A stretch of 64,000 nucleotides of DNA from Schistocerca nitens (GCF_023898315.1 NC_064617.1:617635000-617698999); one strand, 5' to 3'. Positions 33,098 through 44,425 are shown, counted from the stretch's first letter. Program-made: numbers and translations. Notes: generated from the letters alone by a model not told the origin.

Positions 33098-36000
33098 CCT
33101 CTTGATCTCAGAAAGACACTTGCATGCTACGCTCTCAATTATTTGCTGCATCTATTCCAGTTCCTATCCTCTCCTGCAATTTTCACTCTCTAAAACACCC
33201 TTTTGTGCCTTTGAAATTATTCCCTGGGGCTTTAAGTCCAGTCATCCTGTTCCTTCTTCTTGTCAACGTTTTCCACCTGTTATCACTTCAGCTATTATTC
33301 AACGTCCTTTCATAGAATCGCAAATGCTTCGTTTCTCTTTATCCGGTTTTACCACAGTCCATAATTCACTACCCTACAATGCTGTACTCCAAAAGTATGT
33401 ACATACTTAAAAAATTGTTTTCTCTGATTAGGGCCGATGATTAATACTAATAGACTTCCTTTGGCCGGGAATGTTTCTTTACATGTCCTAGACTCCATTC
33501 TACGTCCTCCTTGCCTTCGTCATTTGTTATATGCTTCCAGGTTCCCAAAATTATTCAACTTGATCTACTTTGTGGTCACCAATTTTGATGTTAAGTTCAT
33601 CGAGAATCTCATTACTGCCACTCCTCATTACTTTCGTCTTACATTGATTTATTCTCTACACTTATTCTTTACTCTATAGACTTTTCATTTCATTCAATAG
33701 CTCCTGCAATTGAACCGCATTTTCACTGAGAATAGCAATGTGTTTAGCGAATCTTATCATTTTGATACATTCGCTTTGAGTTTTAAACCATTCCGTGACT
33801 GCTTCTTCGATGTACAGAGGAAAAATAGTGGCGAAAGACTACATCTCTGTCTTACACCATTTTTAATGCAACCACTTCTTTCTTGGTCTTCCATTGTTTT
33901 TATTTCCTCTTGGTTCCTGCATATGTTGAATATTTCTTGTTTTTCCCAGTACTTTACTATTCTTTTTGATCAGGATTTCAGACACCTTGCACGGTTTTAA
34001 GCATCCAATGCTTTTTGTGGCTGGACAAATCATATGCATATGTCTTAATTTTTCGTAAGCCTTGCTTCAATCAACTAGTGCAACGTCAGAACCCATGTTG
34101 GTGCATTTACCTCTGCTTCTGTACGTTATTCTTCCAGCAGTTTGGTACATAATCTGTTACGTTGATTGTGTGGTAGTTCACACAATTAACTGCACTTGCT
34201 ATCTTCAGAATTGAGAACCTGATATTATTCCGAAAATATGTTGGTACGTCTACAGGCTCCTAGATTCTAAACATCAAGCTGAATAGTCATTCGTCTGCTA
34301 CTTCCCTGAATGATTTTAGAAATGCAGTAGGATTGTTATCTATGACTTCCGTCTTATCTGATCACAAATCTTGCAAACCTTTGTTATACTCTTATTCTGG
34401 TATGGGATGTAGGCCTACTCCATACAGACTAGCATTTCCTCTTCTGTCTCATCAGACAGGTCTTCCCCATACCCGTACAGACCTTCAGTGTAGTCTTTCT
34501 ATCCATCCGCTCTCTCCCCTGCGTTAACAGTGGGATTACCATTGCGCGCTTGATTTTGTCGCGAAGTTTTCATTTCACGGAATGGCGTTTCGACTTTTCT
34601 AAATGCTCAATCAGGCCTTCCTAAGATCATTTCTTTTCCTATTTCTTCACGTCTTTCGTGCATCCATTTCGCTTTGCCTTCCCTGCACTTCCGAAGTATT
34701 TCATTCCTAAGTGACTTATATTGCTGAATTCCCGTCTTTGCCTGAAGATTTTGTTCTTTCTTCTCTCTTCGATCTGTTGAAATTTTCCTCTGTTTTCTTT
34801 GCCTTCTCCTTCTTCATTTCACCTACGTTTGCCCAACTTCTGTGATTGCCTTTTTCCGAGATGTGGTCATTCCTCAGTACTTCAGTATCATACTTCGTTC
34901 CACACTGATTCTTCCGGACAATTCATTTACACTTGAATCTACTGTTCATCATTACTAAACTATCATCTGAGTCTATATCTGTTCCTAGGTACAACTTACA
35001 ATCCACTATCTAATTGCGGAATCTGTGTCTCACGAATCAATCTGACGTCTACCCGTGTCTCGGGGCCTTTTCCAAGCATAATTATTACCCTTGTGATTTT
35101 TGAATACTGTATTCGTTACGACTATATTGACATGTATTGCAAAGCTCAATAAGCTTCTCTCTCCTCTCATTTCCTCTACCAAGCCCACATTCTCTCGTAA
35201 CCCTTTCTTCTACTCCTTCCCCTATGACCACATTCCAATCCATAATGATTGTTAGATTTTCATTTCCCTTTACATACTGGATTATCCGTTCAATGTTTTT
35301 GTATACATTCTGTCCTCATCACCTTAAACTTATAACGTCGGTATGTATGCGCGAAATATTTTTGTAGTCTGTAATATCACGCCACGCACACAACTAGTAA
35401 CGCTTTTGTCCTTGTGCCACCTTCACACTTGGATTTCTGAATATGGAAATAGTTCCGAAATACGACATGCATACTTTGTAATCAATAAAGTCATTCTTCA
35501 CCTGTTGTATGACCTTTTATGTGACATAGCGAGCTTAACTACAGATCTACGCATATATTTAAGAAAATGGTCGTTTGTCCCTACGTGGCTGTACGTAACA
35601 CGTTCATTATTTTTGTAGGCACTGGTTTGCTGTTGATTCTGACAGACTCCCGTAACTGAAATGTTCACTGTAACTCACTCTCTGCCCTACTTACATATTT
35701 AAACAAATTCTGCCACACTTATACCATTTTCTGCTACTATTTACATTACCTTACATTCGTCTGACAAGAACTGCTTATCTTCTTTCCATGTCATTCCACT
35801 AACTCTTACTATATCCAGATTTTCTAGCTCCCCTGCCACGCTCCTACTCATAGAACGTTACTCTTTCATTGGTTATTCAGTCTTTCCCCTATGGGTCTCT
35901 CCTTCTTATCAGTTCCCTTCTTGAGATGCGGTATCTTTTGCCAATGGAAAGATCGCCATGGCGCTTTTCGATTAAAGGCCACATACCTTTGGTTGGTTGG

Positions 36001-36440
36001 TTGGTTGGTTTGGGGAAGGAGACCAGACAGCGTGGTCATCGGTCTCATCAGATTAGGGAAGGATTGGGAAGGAAGTCGGCCGTGCCCTTTCAGAGGAACC
36101 ATCCCGGCATTTGCCTGGAGTGATTTAGGGAAATCACGGAAAACCTAAATCAGGAAGGCCGGACGCGGGATTGAACCGTCGTCCTCCCGAATGCGAGTCC
36201 AGTGTCTAACCACTCCACATACCTTTGATTATGCATTGTATCTCTTTAATACAGTGGTTTCGATTGCCTCCTGCATCCTCATGCCGTTGACCATTGTTAA
36301 TTCTTCCGCATTTTAGGGGCAGTTTCCCATCCCAGGGACAAAAGGGTGCTCTAAAGCTTTGTCTGCTTCTCCACCCTCTTTGGCAGTGTCGCTCGCAAGA
36401 TGAGGATGACTCCTTACACGGCAAGTCTTCAAGCTCATTA
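33098..36440 (-). mobile_element. RTE-2 non-LTR retrotransposon, antisense, near full length
   Basis: Colinear in antisense with the RTE-2 copy at 37552-41847, from the 3' end (CTTGATCTCAGAAAGACACT at 33101) to the 5' UTR (complement of TGGGATGGGAAACTGCCC near 36330). In translation the RT motif region (about 33745-33775 minus) reads IRFAKHIAILS, so the FADD Asp residues are lost. Coding sequence is heavily frame-broken. A SINE-C interrupts the 5' UTR at 35992-36214. Confidence 0.8.
35992..36214 (-). mobile_element. SINE-C, full length, antisense
   Basis: GGTTGGTTGGTTGG at the left, AGGAACCATCCCGGCATTTG and GAAATCACGGAAAACCTAAA in the body, and an antisense tRNA head with B box GGGATTGAACCGTCGTCC and A box region GAGTCCAGTGTCTAACCACT. 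The 13-bp TSD ccacatacctttg at 35979-35991 and 36215-36227 is perfect, fixing the borders. Confidence 0.93.
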
Positions 36441-36853
36441 TTGATGATTCTTATTCAAAATATATTCAGTGTCTGTGATCGAAAGTAAGACTCAGGGTCT
36501 AACACGGTGCACTTACACAACGGGTGTAAAGCTGCAGGCGACAATTTGAGTACACAGAAGGTACTTTGGGAATGTAATTCATCGGAAAGTGTAGTAGTTC
36601 AAAGAGAAAAAAGTTACAACATTAGATGTAGAGACGTGCAGATTGACCTAAGGGAAATGTCTGAATTTATTATGTTCCCAAAACTCAGTTTTGAATGAAA
36701 GTTATCATTTTTTCGGGAAGTATATTTCAGATTTAATAAACGAGCAAACGAAAAAAGTAAAAGAAAAATGATAACGAGATTGGTTACAGTGTGTTACAAG
36801 ATGACTGTGCAGCCAACCTCCACGGGCAAGAAATGAACTAAACTGTCCAGTTA

Positions 36854-37403
36854 CTTAATGTGATTACCTGCCAAAAGCCTGAATAACTACCTTTTGCAGC
36901 GATAGATGTGCAGGAACAGAGTCAAAGAGGTTGTGGAAGTTAACGATAGGGATGTGGAGGCATGCCGATTCCACTGCCATGGACAGCTGCGCTAGGTTCA
37001 GTGGCACGAACAGCCCGAACGAGGTGGGCCCATACATTTTCGAGTAGGTTTCAACCCGCGGAGATTAGTGGCCAGCGGAGTACGGCAAACTAATCCTGGT
37101 GTTCTTCGAACCATTCATGTACACTGCGTGCTGTGTAACACTTTACATTGTCCTAATGGTAGATTCCATAGTGTCTACGGAAAATAAATGGCATTCAGGG
37201 GTGTACATGGTTCCCTAGGGTAGCTACATACTTCTAATGATCCTATGTGCCTCTCTAAATGATAAGATCATCCAGGAAACGTTACGAAAACATTTTGAGC
37301 AGACCATAGTGCTCCCTCCGCCAGTCCGGACCCTTCCGACGGTTGTTGCAGGAAGTTTGCTTTCAGACGTTTCACACCGCACACGCATGCGGCCAACTGT
37401 CCG
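36854..37403 (-). mobile_element. Tc1-A copy 2, left part (split by CR1-b)
   Basis: Starts with a TTAATGTGATTACC terminal sequence and follows the Tc1-A order: GTTCTTCGAACCATTCATGT, CATTGTCCTAATGGTAGATT CC, then CGGACCCTTCCGACGGTTGT TGCAGG. It stops at GGCCAACTGTCCG (37403). The next expected bases, CCGATGGATCATAAAACG, appear at 43840, so 6.4 kb has been inserted. Confidence 0.8.
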
Positions 37404-37551
37404 CTCTACGTCTACATTTACATCCATACACGGCAAACCACAGTACGGTGCGTTGCGGAAGAAACCCCATATCACTACTAGTCGCTTCCTTTATTGTACC
37501 TCTCGCATATAGGGTGAGAGATAAACGAGTATCTAAATGGCTCATAAGGAG
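37404..37551 (-). mobile_element. CR1-b 3' terminal part (split by RTE-2)
   Basis: TACGTCTACATTTACATCCA at the left is the antisense of a TAGATG-type 3' tail. It is followed by CGGCAAACCACAGTACGGTG CG and a GTCGCTTCCTTTATTGTACC segment, the 3' UTR of the CR1 family whose upstream part lies at 41848-43838. RTE-2 begins where it stops. Confidence 0.7.
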
Positions 37552-37940
37552 AGAGAGCGGAGGAGAAGACAGAGGTTGAGCGCACTCTCTTGCCACTGGG
37601 ATGGGAAACTGCCCTAAAGGCGGAAGAATCAGCAATGACCAACGGCATGATGATGCAGAAGACAATGGAAACCACTGCATTAAATATACATCACGTGTAT
37701 CCACAAGACATGTGGTATGTGATTGAAGAGCGTCATGATGATCTCTCCATTGGCAAAAGATTCCAGAATAGTCCCACATTCACATCTCCGAGAGAGGACT
37801 GCCAAGGAGGAGGTGACCATAAGACAAAGGTTGAATAACCAAGGGAAGGATTACGTGCTACGAGGCGTGGAATGTTAGAGTTCAAAGGTGGTAGCGAAGC
37901 TAGAAAATCTGAAAACGGAAATGCAGAGTCTCATTAAGTG

Positions 37941-38094
37941 GTTCAAATGGCTCTGAGCACTATGGGACTTAAAATCTGAGGTCATCAGTCCCCTAGAACA
38001 TCCATGCCCGAGGCAGGATTCGAACCTGCGACCGTAGCGGCCGCGCGGTTCCAGACTGAAGCGGCTAGAACCGCACGGCCACACCGGGCGGCCA
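37941..38094 (-). mobile_element. SINE-A copy, antisense, with internal deletion
   Basis: The body jumps from CCCCTAGAAC directly to ATCCATGCCCGAGG, missing about 42 bp present in other copies. The head is complete to CACGGCCACACCGG. Flanking AAGTG on both sides is the only TSD I can see. Confidence 0.85.
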
Positions 38095-39030
38095 GTGAAG
38101 TGAAATAGAAAGAATACAAGGACTTCTGGTCACATGAGTATAGCGTAATATCAAGAGCAGCAGAAAATAGTATAATGGAAGTAAGATTCATTTCGAATAG
38201 GGAGGTAAGGGAGAGAATATGTTACTGTAAACAGTTCTGTGATAGGGTTATTCTCATTCGAATAGACAGCAAACCAACACCGATATAGTAGTTCAGGTCG
38301 AGACAATAGTTCAGATACAAATGCCGACGTTGCAAGCTGAAGATGAAGATACAGCGAAATTATATGAGGATATTGAACGGGTAATTCGGTACGTAAAGGG
38401 AGATGAAAATCTAATAGTCATGCGGACTGCAGTGCGGTTGTAGCAGAAGGAGTAGATGAAATGGTTACAGGAGAACATGGACTTGGTACTAGGAATCACT
38501 GAGGAGTCAGTTCTGCAGTAAATATCAGCAAATAATAGGCAATTCTCTGTTCAAGAATCACCAGAGGAGGAGGAATACTTGGAAAAGGCCGGGAAACACG
38601 GGATGGTTTCAGTTAGATCACATCATGGTCAGGCAGAGATTCAGATATCAGATACTGGATTGCAAGGTGTACCCAGGAGCAAATGTAGATTCAGATCACA
38701 ATTTAATAGTGATGAAGATTAGCCTTGAGTTTTAGAGAGTAGTCAGGAAGAATCATCTTCAAAGAAGTGGCATATGAAAGTACTAAGGAATGAAGAGAAG
38801 CACTTGAAATTCTAAGGCTATAGGTATCGCGATAGGGTAGGTAGTTCGGATGAAGCCGAAAGGACATCTCTAAGAAGGGCAGTTACAGAAGTTGGAAAGA
38901 GAAACATAAGTACAAAGAAGGTAGCTGCGAAGAAACCATGGGTAGCAGATCTATTTCAATATTTTCAACATTTCGCGGCCCTGCCAGCAACTGTATAAAT
39001 ATTAATTTTAAATTAACAACAGCCTTAGTT

Positions 39031-39095
39031 GCAATTTTTACCTAGATTTACCTAGGTTTCAGTTGGGATAACCCAAACTTCTTCAGAATAAAAAG
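39031..39095 (-). ncRNA. Hammerhead-ribozyme-like motif, left arm
   Basis: On the minus strand: CTGAAGA (39086-39080; fits CUGANGA), then a stem II hairpin (AGTTTGGG / TTAT loop / CCCAACT, 39079-39061), GAA (39060-39058), stem III of six pairs ACCTAG / loop GTAAAT / CTAGGT (39057-39040), then A (39039) as the expected H at the cleavage site. All core positions are present. Stem I (UUUUUAUU with AAAAUUGC) pairs only partly, so activity is uncertain. Confidence 0.6.
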
Positions 39096-39759
39096 AACTA
39101 CGATTTGTCAATAATGGACAACGTCAAAAACTAAAAACTATAATATAGTAATACATCGTCATATTGCAATAACTAATCTGGGAAACAGCCTCGGCCCCAC
39201 TTCGCGACTGCAGTACGGCAGCAACGGATGTTGTACTGGAACTGGATATAGCCTCGAGAGCCCATGCCCGACAGTGCGTCATGCGTACTTGTTAACATTG
39301 GTACCAACATGTACTCCTAAACAAAAATTTTATGAATAACCAGGTGCGGCTAACGAAATTGACGTTTACGTTATCCTGTAAGGAACAAAAATATATCGAC
39401 TCTCTAAACATTTGTAATAATTTGTTGGACGTCAAAAGTGAAGGGAGCAATGCGTTTACTTTTTAAGCCAACCTAGCATATTCGGGCTAATCATCGAACT
39501 TGACCGCATGAGGATAACTACGGGTTTGAAATACCAGATAATCCCAGCTATTCAGCAAACGGGAGTGCTAAAAACATGTTGGCAAGGGGTATAATGATTA
39601 CTCCCTAAAATTATGGCGGATGGAATAACGGTTGAAAACCTTCAAAAATGTTTTTTTTTCGCAGCTGCAGTTGATCGTTAAGAAGGTTATTTTTGTCTTA
39701 TAGTAAGTTTTTAGTTTTTAGTTTTTGACGTTGTCCATTATAGACAAATCGTAGTTCCT

Positions 39760-39820
39760 TTTATTCTGAAGAAGGTTGGGTTATCCCAACTGGAACCTAG
39801 GTAAATCTAGCTAAACATTG
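39760..39820 (+). ncRNA. Hammerhead-like motif, right arm, degenerate
   Basis: Same layout on the plus strand: CTGAAGA at 39766-39772, stem II GTTGGG / TTAT / CCCAAC, then GGAA where GAAA is needed (39092 counterpart: 39792-39795), and stem III ACCTAG / CTAGCT with one mismatch. The core substitution predicts loss of cleavage. Confidence 0.55.
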
Positions 39821-39872
39821 CAACTGAATCTGTTGTTAATTTAAAATTAAGAATTATTTCAGTTGATCGATG

Positions 39873-40027
39873 GCCTGAGGCGTCTTGTCACGGTTCGCGC
39901 GGCTCCCCCTGTCGGAGGATCGAGTCCTCCCTCGGGCATGGGTGTGTGTTAGTTTAAGTTAGGTTAAGTAGTGTGTAAGCCTAGGGACTGATGACCTCAG
40001 CAGTTTATAGGAGCTTACCACCACTTT
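39873..40027 (+). mobile_element. SINE-A2 copy, sense, in RTE-2
   Basis: Head with GTTCGCGCGGCTCCCCCTGT and B box GGATCGAGTCCTCC, body with GTGTGTAAGCCTAGGGACTG, end TAGGAGCTTACCACCACTTT. The 11-bp TSD gttgatcgatg at 39862-39872 and 40028-40038 is perfect. Confidence 0.92.
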
Positions 40028-40038
40028 GTTGATCGATG

Positions 40039-41847
40039 AAAGAAGGAAGTACAAAAATATTTAGGGAAAATCAGTAATACGGAAATACAAATCGCTGAGG
40101 AATGAAACAAATAGTAAGTGCTTGGAATCGAAGTTTAAATGACTATGTGAAAAATGTGAAGAAACCTAAAAAGAAATGATTGTCTCAAGAACTGAATCAG
40201 CACATAGAGAAGTCAAAACAGCCTTCGGTGAAAATAACAGCAAGTTCGGTAACATTAAGAGTGCAACCAGGATCCCACTGTTAAATGCAGAGCAGAGAGC
40301 AGATAGGTGGAAAGAGTACATTGAAGACCTGTATCAGGGGAAAGATTTGGCTGATGTGATTAAAGAAGAAACAGCGGTCGCAAGGAAGAGATAGGGAATC
40401 CAGTATTAGAGTTATTTTTAAAAAATATTTGGAAGACTTAAGACCAAATAAGGCAGAAGAGATAGATAAAATTCTATCGGATTCCTAAAATTTTTGGGGG
40501 AAGTGACAACAAAACGACTATTCACGCTGGTGTGTAGAATGTATGAGGCTGGGAATATACAATCGAACTTTCGGAATAATATCATCGACACAATTCCAAA
40601 GGCTGCAAGAGCTGACAAGTCCGAGAATCAGCATACCAGTTCATGATCCAAGTTGCTAACAACAATAACATACAAAAGAATCGAAAAGAATATTGAGAAT
40701 CTGTTAGATGGCCATAAGTTTGACTTTAGGAAAGGTAAAGCCACCAGAGAGGCAGTTCTGACGGTGCGGTTGAGAATGGAAGCAAGACTAAAGAGAAATC
40801 AAGTCACTTTCATGGGATTTGTCGACCGGTAAAAATTGTTCGACATTGTCAAATGATGCAAGATGTTCGAAAATATGAGGAAAACATGGGTAAGTTAAAG
40901 TGAGAGACGAGTAATATACAACAAGTACAAGAGCCAAGAGGGAATAATAAGAGTGGAAGACCTAGAACGAAGTGCTCGAATTATAAAGGATGTAAGACAG
41001 GGATGTTGCCTTCGCCCCTACTGTTCAATCTGTACCGAAAAAGCAATTATGGAAATAGAAGAAAGCTTCAAGAGTGAATTTAAATTTCAGGGTGAAAAAA
41101 TATCGGTGATAACATTTGCTGGTGACATTGCTATACTCAGTGAAAGCGAAGAAGAATACAAGATCTTCTGAATGGAATGAGCAGTCTACTAGGTACTGAA
41201 TTTGGACTGAGAGTAAACCGAAGAAACACGAAAGTAATGAGAAGTAGCAAAAATGAGAACAACAAGAAACTGAACATTAGGATTGATGGTCATGACGTAC
41301 ATGAAGTTAAGAAATGCTGCTACCTACGTAGCAAAATATTTCCCGACTGACAGAGCAAGGAAGACATCATAAGCAGACTAGCACTGGCAAAAACGTATTT
41401 CTCGTCTATTAGTATCAATCTTAGGCCTTAATTTGAAGAGGAAATTTCTGAGAATGTAATGAGCAAAGAATTGTGTGGTAGTGAAACATGGACTATAGGA
41501 AACCCCCGAAGAGAAGAGAATCGAAGCGTTTGAAATGATGTGTTACAGCCGAATGTTGAAAATTAGGTGGACTGATAAGGCAAGGAATGAGGAGGTTATG
41601 CGCAGAATCGAAGAAAGGAATGAATATATGGAAAACGCTGACAAGAAAAAGAGACAGGATGACACCATGTCTGTTAAGACATCAGGAATAACTTCCTTGG
41701 TACTAGAGGGAGCTATAGAGGGTAAAAGGTGCAGAGGAAGGCAGAGGTCGGAATACATCCAGCAAATAATTGAGGACGTAGGTTGCACCTGCTGTTCTGA
41801 GGTGAAGAGGTTGTCACGGGAAAGAAATTCGTGGTGGGTCGCTCTGC
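40039..41847 (+). pseudogene. RTE-2 reverse transcriptase and C-terminal region, broken
   Basis: Visible blocks: LLNAEQRADRWKEYIEDLYQ (about 40283), KDVRQGCCLRPYCSICTEKA (about 40990), ISVITFAGDIAILSESEEEY (about 41100), KIRWTDKARNEEVMRRIEER (about 41560), LEGAIEGKRCRGRQRSEYIQ (about 41705) and a QIIEDVGCTCCSEVKRL end. FAGD replaces the catalytic FADD. Stops and shifts separate the blocks. Confidence 0.85.
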
Positions 41848-42915
41848 AGTGAGCTTCGAATATAGGTTTTCTAAATTTTCTCAGTAGTTCCTGAAAAAAA
41901 AACGTCGTTTTCCTTCCAGGGGTTCTCATTTCAGTTCCCAAACCACCTCCGTAGCACATGCACGTTGTTCGAACTTGCCGATAACAAATGTAGCATCCCG
42001 CTTCTGAGTTACTTCCATGCTCTGCTTTAATCCAACCTCGTGTGGATCCCAAACGCTAGAGTAGTATTAACGAAGAAGTCGAACTAGCGTGATATATGTG
42101 GTCTCCTTTACAGATGAACCACATTTCTCTAAATTCTCTCAATGAACCGAAATCAACCATTCGCCTTCGCTACCACAAACCTCACCTGTCTTTGCAACGT
42201 CACGCCCATATATTTGAACGACGTGACTGTGTCAAGCAGGACACTATTACTGCTGTATCCGAAGATTAAGGGTTTTTCTACTCATCCCCATAACTTAAAT
42301 TTTTCTTCAGTCAGAGCTGTCATCCTTCACACCACGTACGAATTTGGTCTACGTTATCTTGTATCATACTACAGTCAGTCCATCTTCCACACCCTTCCGT
42401 ACATCCCAGCATCACTAGCAAATAACCGCAGATTGCTGCCCACCCTGTTCGTCCGACAAGAAAATAATAGCAGTCCTATCAGACTTCCTTGGAGCTATCC
42501 TTACGATACCCTTGTCTTTTATGACCATTCGCCGTTGAGATCAACGTACTGGGTTGTATTACTTAAGAAGCCTGCGAACCTCTCACAAATCTGGGAAACT
42601 ATTACGCATGCTTGTACCTTCGTTAACAGCCTGCAGTGGGGTGCCGTGTCAAATATAGAAATGTGGAATCCTCCTGTTGCTATTCATCCATAGTTCGGAG
42701 TATATAACTTGAAGAAAGGGTTATCTGAGTTTCAAAACCCTTCTAAAACCGCGCTAGTTCGTGGAAGTATGATTTACGGTCTCTGGGAAATTTAATATAT
42801 ATTCGAACTCAGAATACGTTGTAGAATTCTGCAGCAACCTGATGTTAAGGATATTGGTCTGTAATTTTGAGAACCGTTCTTTTACCTTCCTTATATACAG
42901 GGGTCACCTGCGCTT

Positions 42916-43154
42916 GGGTCCGCAGCTCGTGCTCTTGCGGTAGCGTTCTCGCTTCCCGCGCACGGGCCCCGGGTTCGATTGCCGGCGGGGTCGGGGATTT
43001 TCTCTGCCTCGTCATGACTGGGTGTTGTGTGTCTTTCATCATCATTTCATTATAATTGACTCGCAAGTCGCCGAAGTGGCGCTAAAGGACTTGCAGTACG
43101 GCGGCCGAACTTCGCCGCATGGGGCCTCCCGGCCAACAACGCCATACGCTCATT
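42916..43154 (+). mobile_element. SINE-D, full length, sense
   Basis: Head with GTAGCGTTCTCGCTTCCCGC and B box GGGTTCGATTGCC, then GGGATTTTCTCTGCCTCGTC, a CGCAAGTCGCCGAAGTGGCG body and a CGCCATACGCTCATT end. The 12-bp TSD tcacctgcgctt at 42904-42915 and 43155-43166 is perfect. Confidence 0.93.
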
Positions 43155-43286
43155 TCACCTGCGCTTTGGACTTCGCGCTGGGCGAGACATTCGTGATAAA
43201 TGCAAGCCAGGTAAGGGGCTGATGGCGTAGAGTACTCGTTGTAAAGCCGACTGGGTTCCATACGGACCTGGCGACTTATTTCTTTC

Positions 43287-43479
43287 TGGTGGCCGAGCGG
43301 TTCTAGGCGCTTCAGTCTGGAACCACGCGACCGCTACGGTCGCAGGTTCGAATCCTGCTTCGGGCATGGATGTGTGTGATGTCCTTAGGTTAGTTAGGTT
43401 TAAGTAGTTCTAAGTTCTAGGGGACTGATGACCTGAGATGTTAAGTCCCATAGTGCTCAGAGCCATTTGAATCATTTTT
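43287..43479 (+). mobile_element. SINE-A, full length, sense
   Basis: Begins TGGTGGCCGAGCGGTTCTAG and ends AGCCATTTGAATCATTTTT. The 14-bp TSD gacttatttctttc at 43273-43286 and 43480-43493 is perfect. Inserted in antisense CR1-b. Confidence 0.95.
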
Positions 43480-43838
43480 GACTTATTTCTTTCAACTCTT
43501 TCAATTGTTTCTCTTCGCCAGGGACGCTTATTACTATGTCGTCCAGACGAGAGTTTGTGCGATGGTCAAACGGCGGTATGTCTGTATGAATCTACTGCGT
43601 AAACGATTTCTTAAGCTCAAAGTTTAAAACGTCCTCTTTTGTTCAGCTATCTTCATCTGCCACACCAGTGTGGTCAACAAGAGACTGTTTAGCAATTTTA
43701 AGTAGGACCAGAATTTTCACGTGTTCTCGGGCACATATTTTGCTAAAGTATGATGGTGGCAGTTGTTGTACGCTTCGAATATATCTTTGCAGAGACGCAC
43801 GGATCTCAATTAACTTTCGCCTGTCGTCATTTGCGGGT

Positions 43839-44425
43839 TCCGATGGATCATAAAACGTGATTCATCTGAAAAGGCCGCCTGCCTCCATCTCGTGGACTTC
43901 CAGTTGCGGTACCGGCGTGCAAATTTCAGTCTTCGTCGCCTATAAAAAGCAGTCAGCATGGGTGCATGAAGGATGTGCCTGCTGCGAAGGGCCATACGCA
44001 GCAGCATACGCTGAACGGTCAATCAGGAGACACTGTTCGTATCCTCTTGGTTTTTGTGGGCGGTCAGTTGCTCAACAGTTGCACGTCTGTTCGCCCGTAC
44101 ACATGCCTGCAGCCGTCGCTCACCCCTATTTTGCTATATACAATATGCTTCAATCACTGTGGCACGCAACAAGTTTACAGACTTAGCCGTCTCGGAAATG
44201 CTTCCAACCCTTGGCCCGAAAGCCAATGTTCATGCCCTTTTGTACATGAGATAAATCGTTCCGTTTCTGCATTACGATAACGATGCAATGGTTCCTCCCT
44301 ACACGCTTTATATCCCCTCCATTGCTAGTGGCGCCACTTGCCGTCTGCGAGTGATCATTGCACGTTGACTCTGAACGTAGGTCGTGGTCACATCAAGTGA
44401 TTGGCCCATGTATTCTACATCACCT
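43839..44425 (-). mobile_element. Tc1-A copy 2, right part
   Basis: Resumes where 37403 stops: CCGATGGATCATAAAACGTG ATTCATCTGAAAAGG. The minus strand gives AAFSDESRFMIHR (first catalytic Asp, about 43870) and the DNA-binding side up to the element end GTAGGTCGTGGTCACATCAA at about 44385. Frameshifts present. Confidence 0.8.

Larger units (their letters stand above)
38961..39854. mobile_element. Inverted-repeat element with hammerhead-like motifs (possible Penelope-like)
   Basis: The left arm (about 39001-39140) is the reverse complement of the right arm (about 39703-39851); for example GTTAATTTAAAATTAA, CTAGGTAAATCTAG, GGGTTATCCCAACTG and GACGTTGTCC occur in both. The flanking TATTTCAAT (38952-38960) and TATTTCAGT (39855-39863) look like a target duplication in RTE-2. 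An extra 40 bp (38961-39000) has no counterpart on the right. The 560-bp centre has no ORF I recognise. Class unproven; hammerhead motifs and inverted ends are known for Penelope-like elements. Confidence 0.7.
37552..41847 (+). mobile_element. RTE-2 non-LTR retrotransposon, sense, inserted in CR1-b
   Basis: 5' UTR (TGGGATGGGAAACTGCCCTA at about 37600, TTGGCAAAAGATTCCAGAAT at 37752), endonuclease region (37870-38760) and reverse transcriptase region (40039-41170), to the C-terminal tail (41535-41847). It is interrupted by a SINE-A (37941-38094), an inverted-repeat element (about 38961-39854) and a SINE-A2 (39873-40027). No inactivation needs to be inferred beyond what is visible: frameshifts throughout, and FAGD in place of FADD. 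Confidence 0.85.
41848..43838 (-). mobile_element. CR1-b non-LTR retrotransposon, main part, antisense
   Basis: Antisense of an insect CR1-like ORF2, colinear by my recollection of the family: the C-terminal region near 41860-42060, the RT region near 42330-42760 (CACGCCCATATATTTGAACG, GCAGTGGGGTGCCGTGTCAA), and upstream RT to 43838. A 183-aa plus-strand ORF (42142-42693) is just the antisense shadow. The upstream limit adjoins Tc1-A at 43839; the 3' end continues at 37404-37551 across RTE-2, with about 80 bp missing. Interrupted by SINE-D and SINE-A. Confidence 0.75.

Noticed and set aside
38941-39863. LTR retrotransposon solo element
   Set aside because: The two arms are inverted, not direct, and there is no TG..CA end, primer-binding site or polypurine tract.
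42142-42693. 183-aa plus-strand ORF
   Set aside because: Lies antisense to the CR1-b reverse transcriptase; the coding signal is on the minus strand.
43330-43375. Functional tRNA genes at the B-box sites throughout the window
   Set aside because: Every B box found belongs to a SINE head with SINE body and TSD; cloverleaf structure is not kept.
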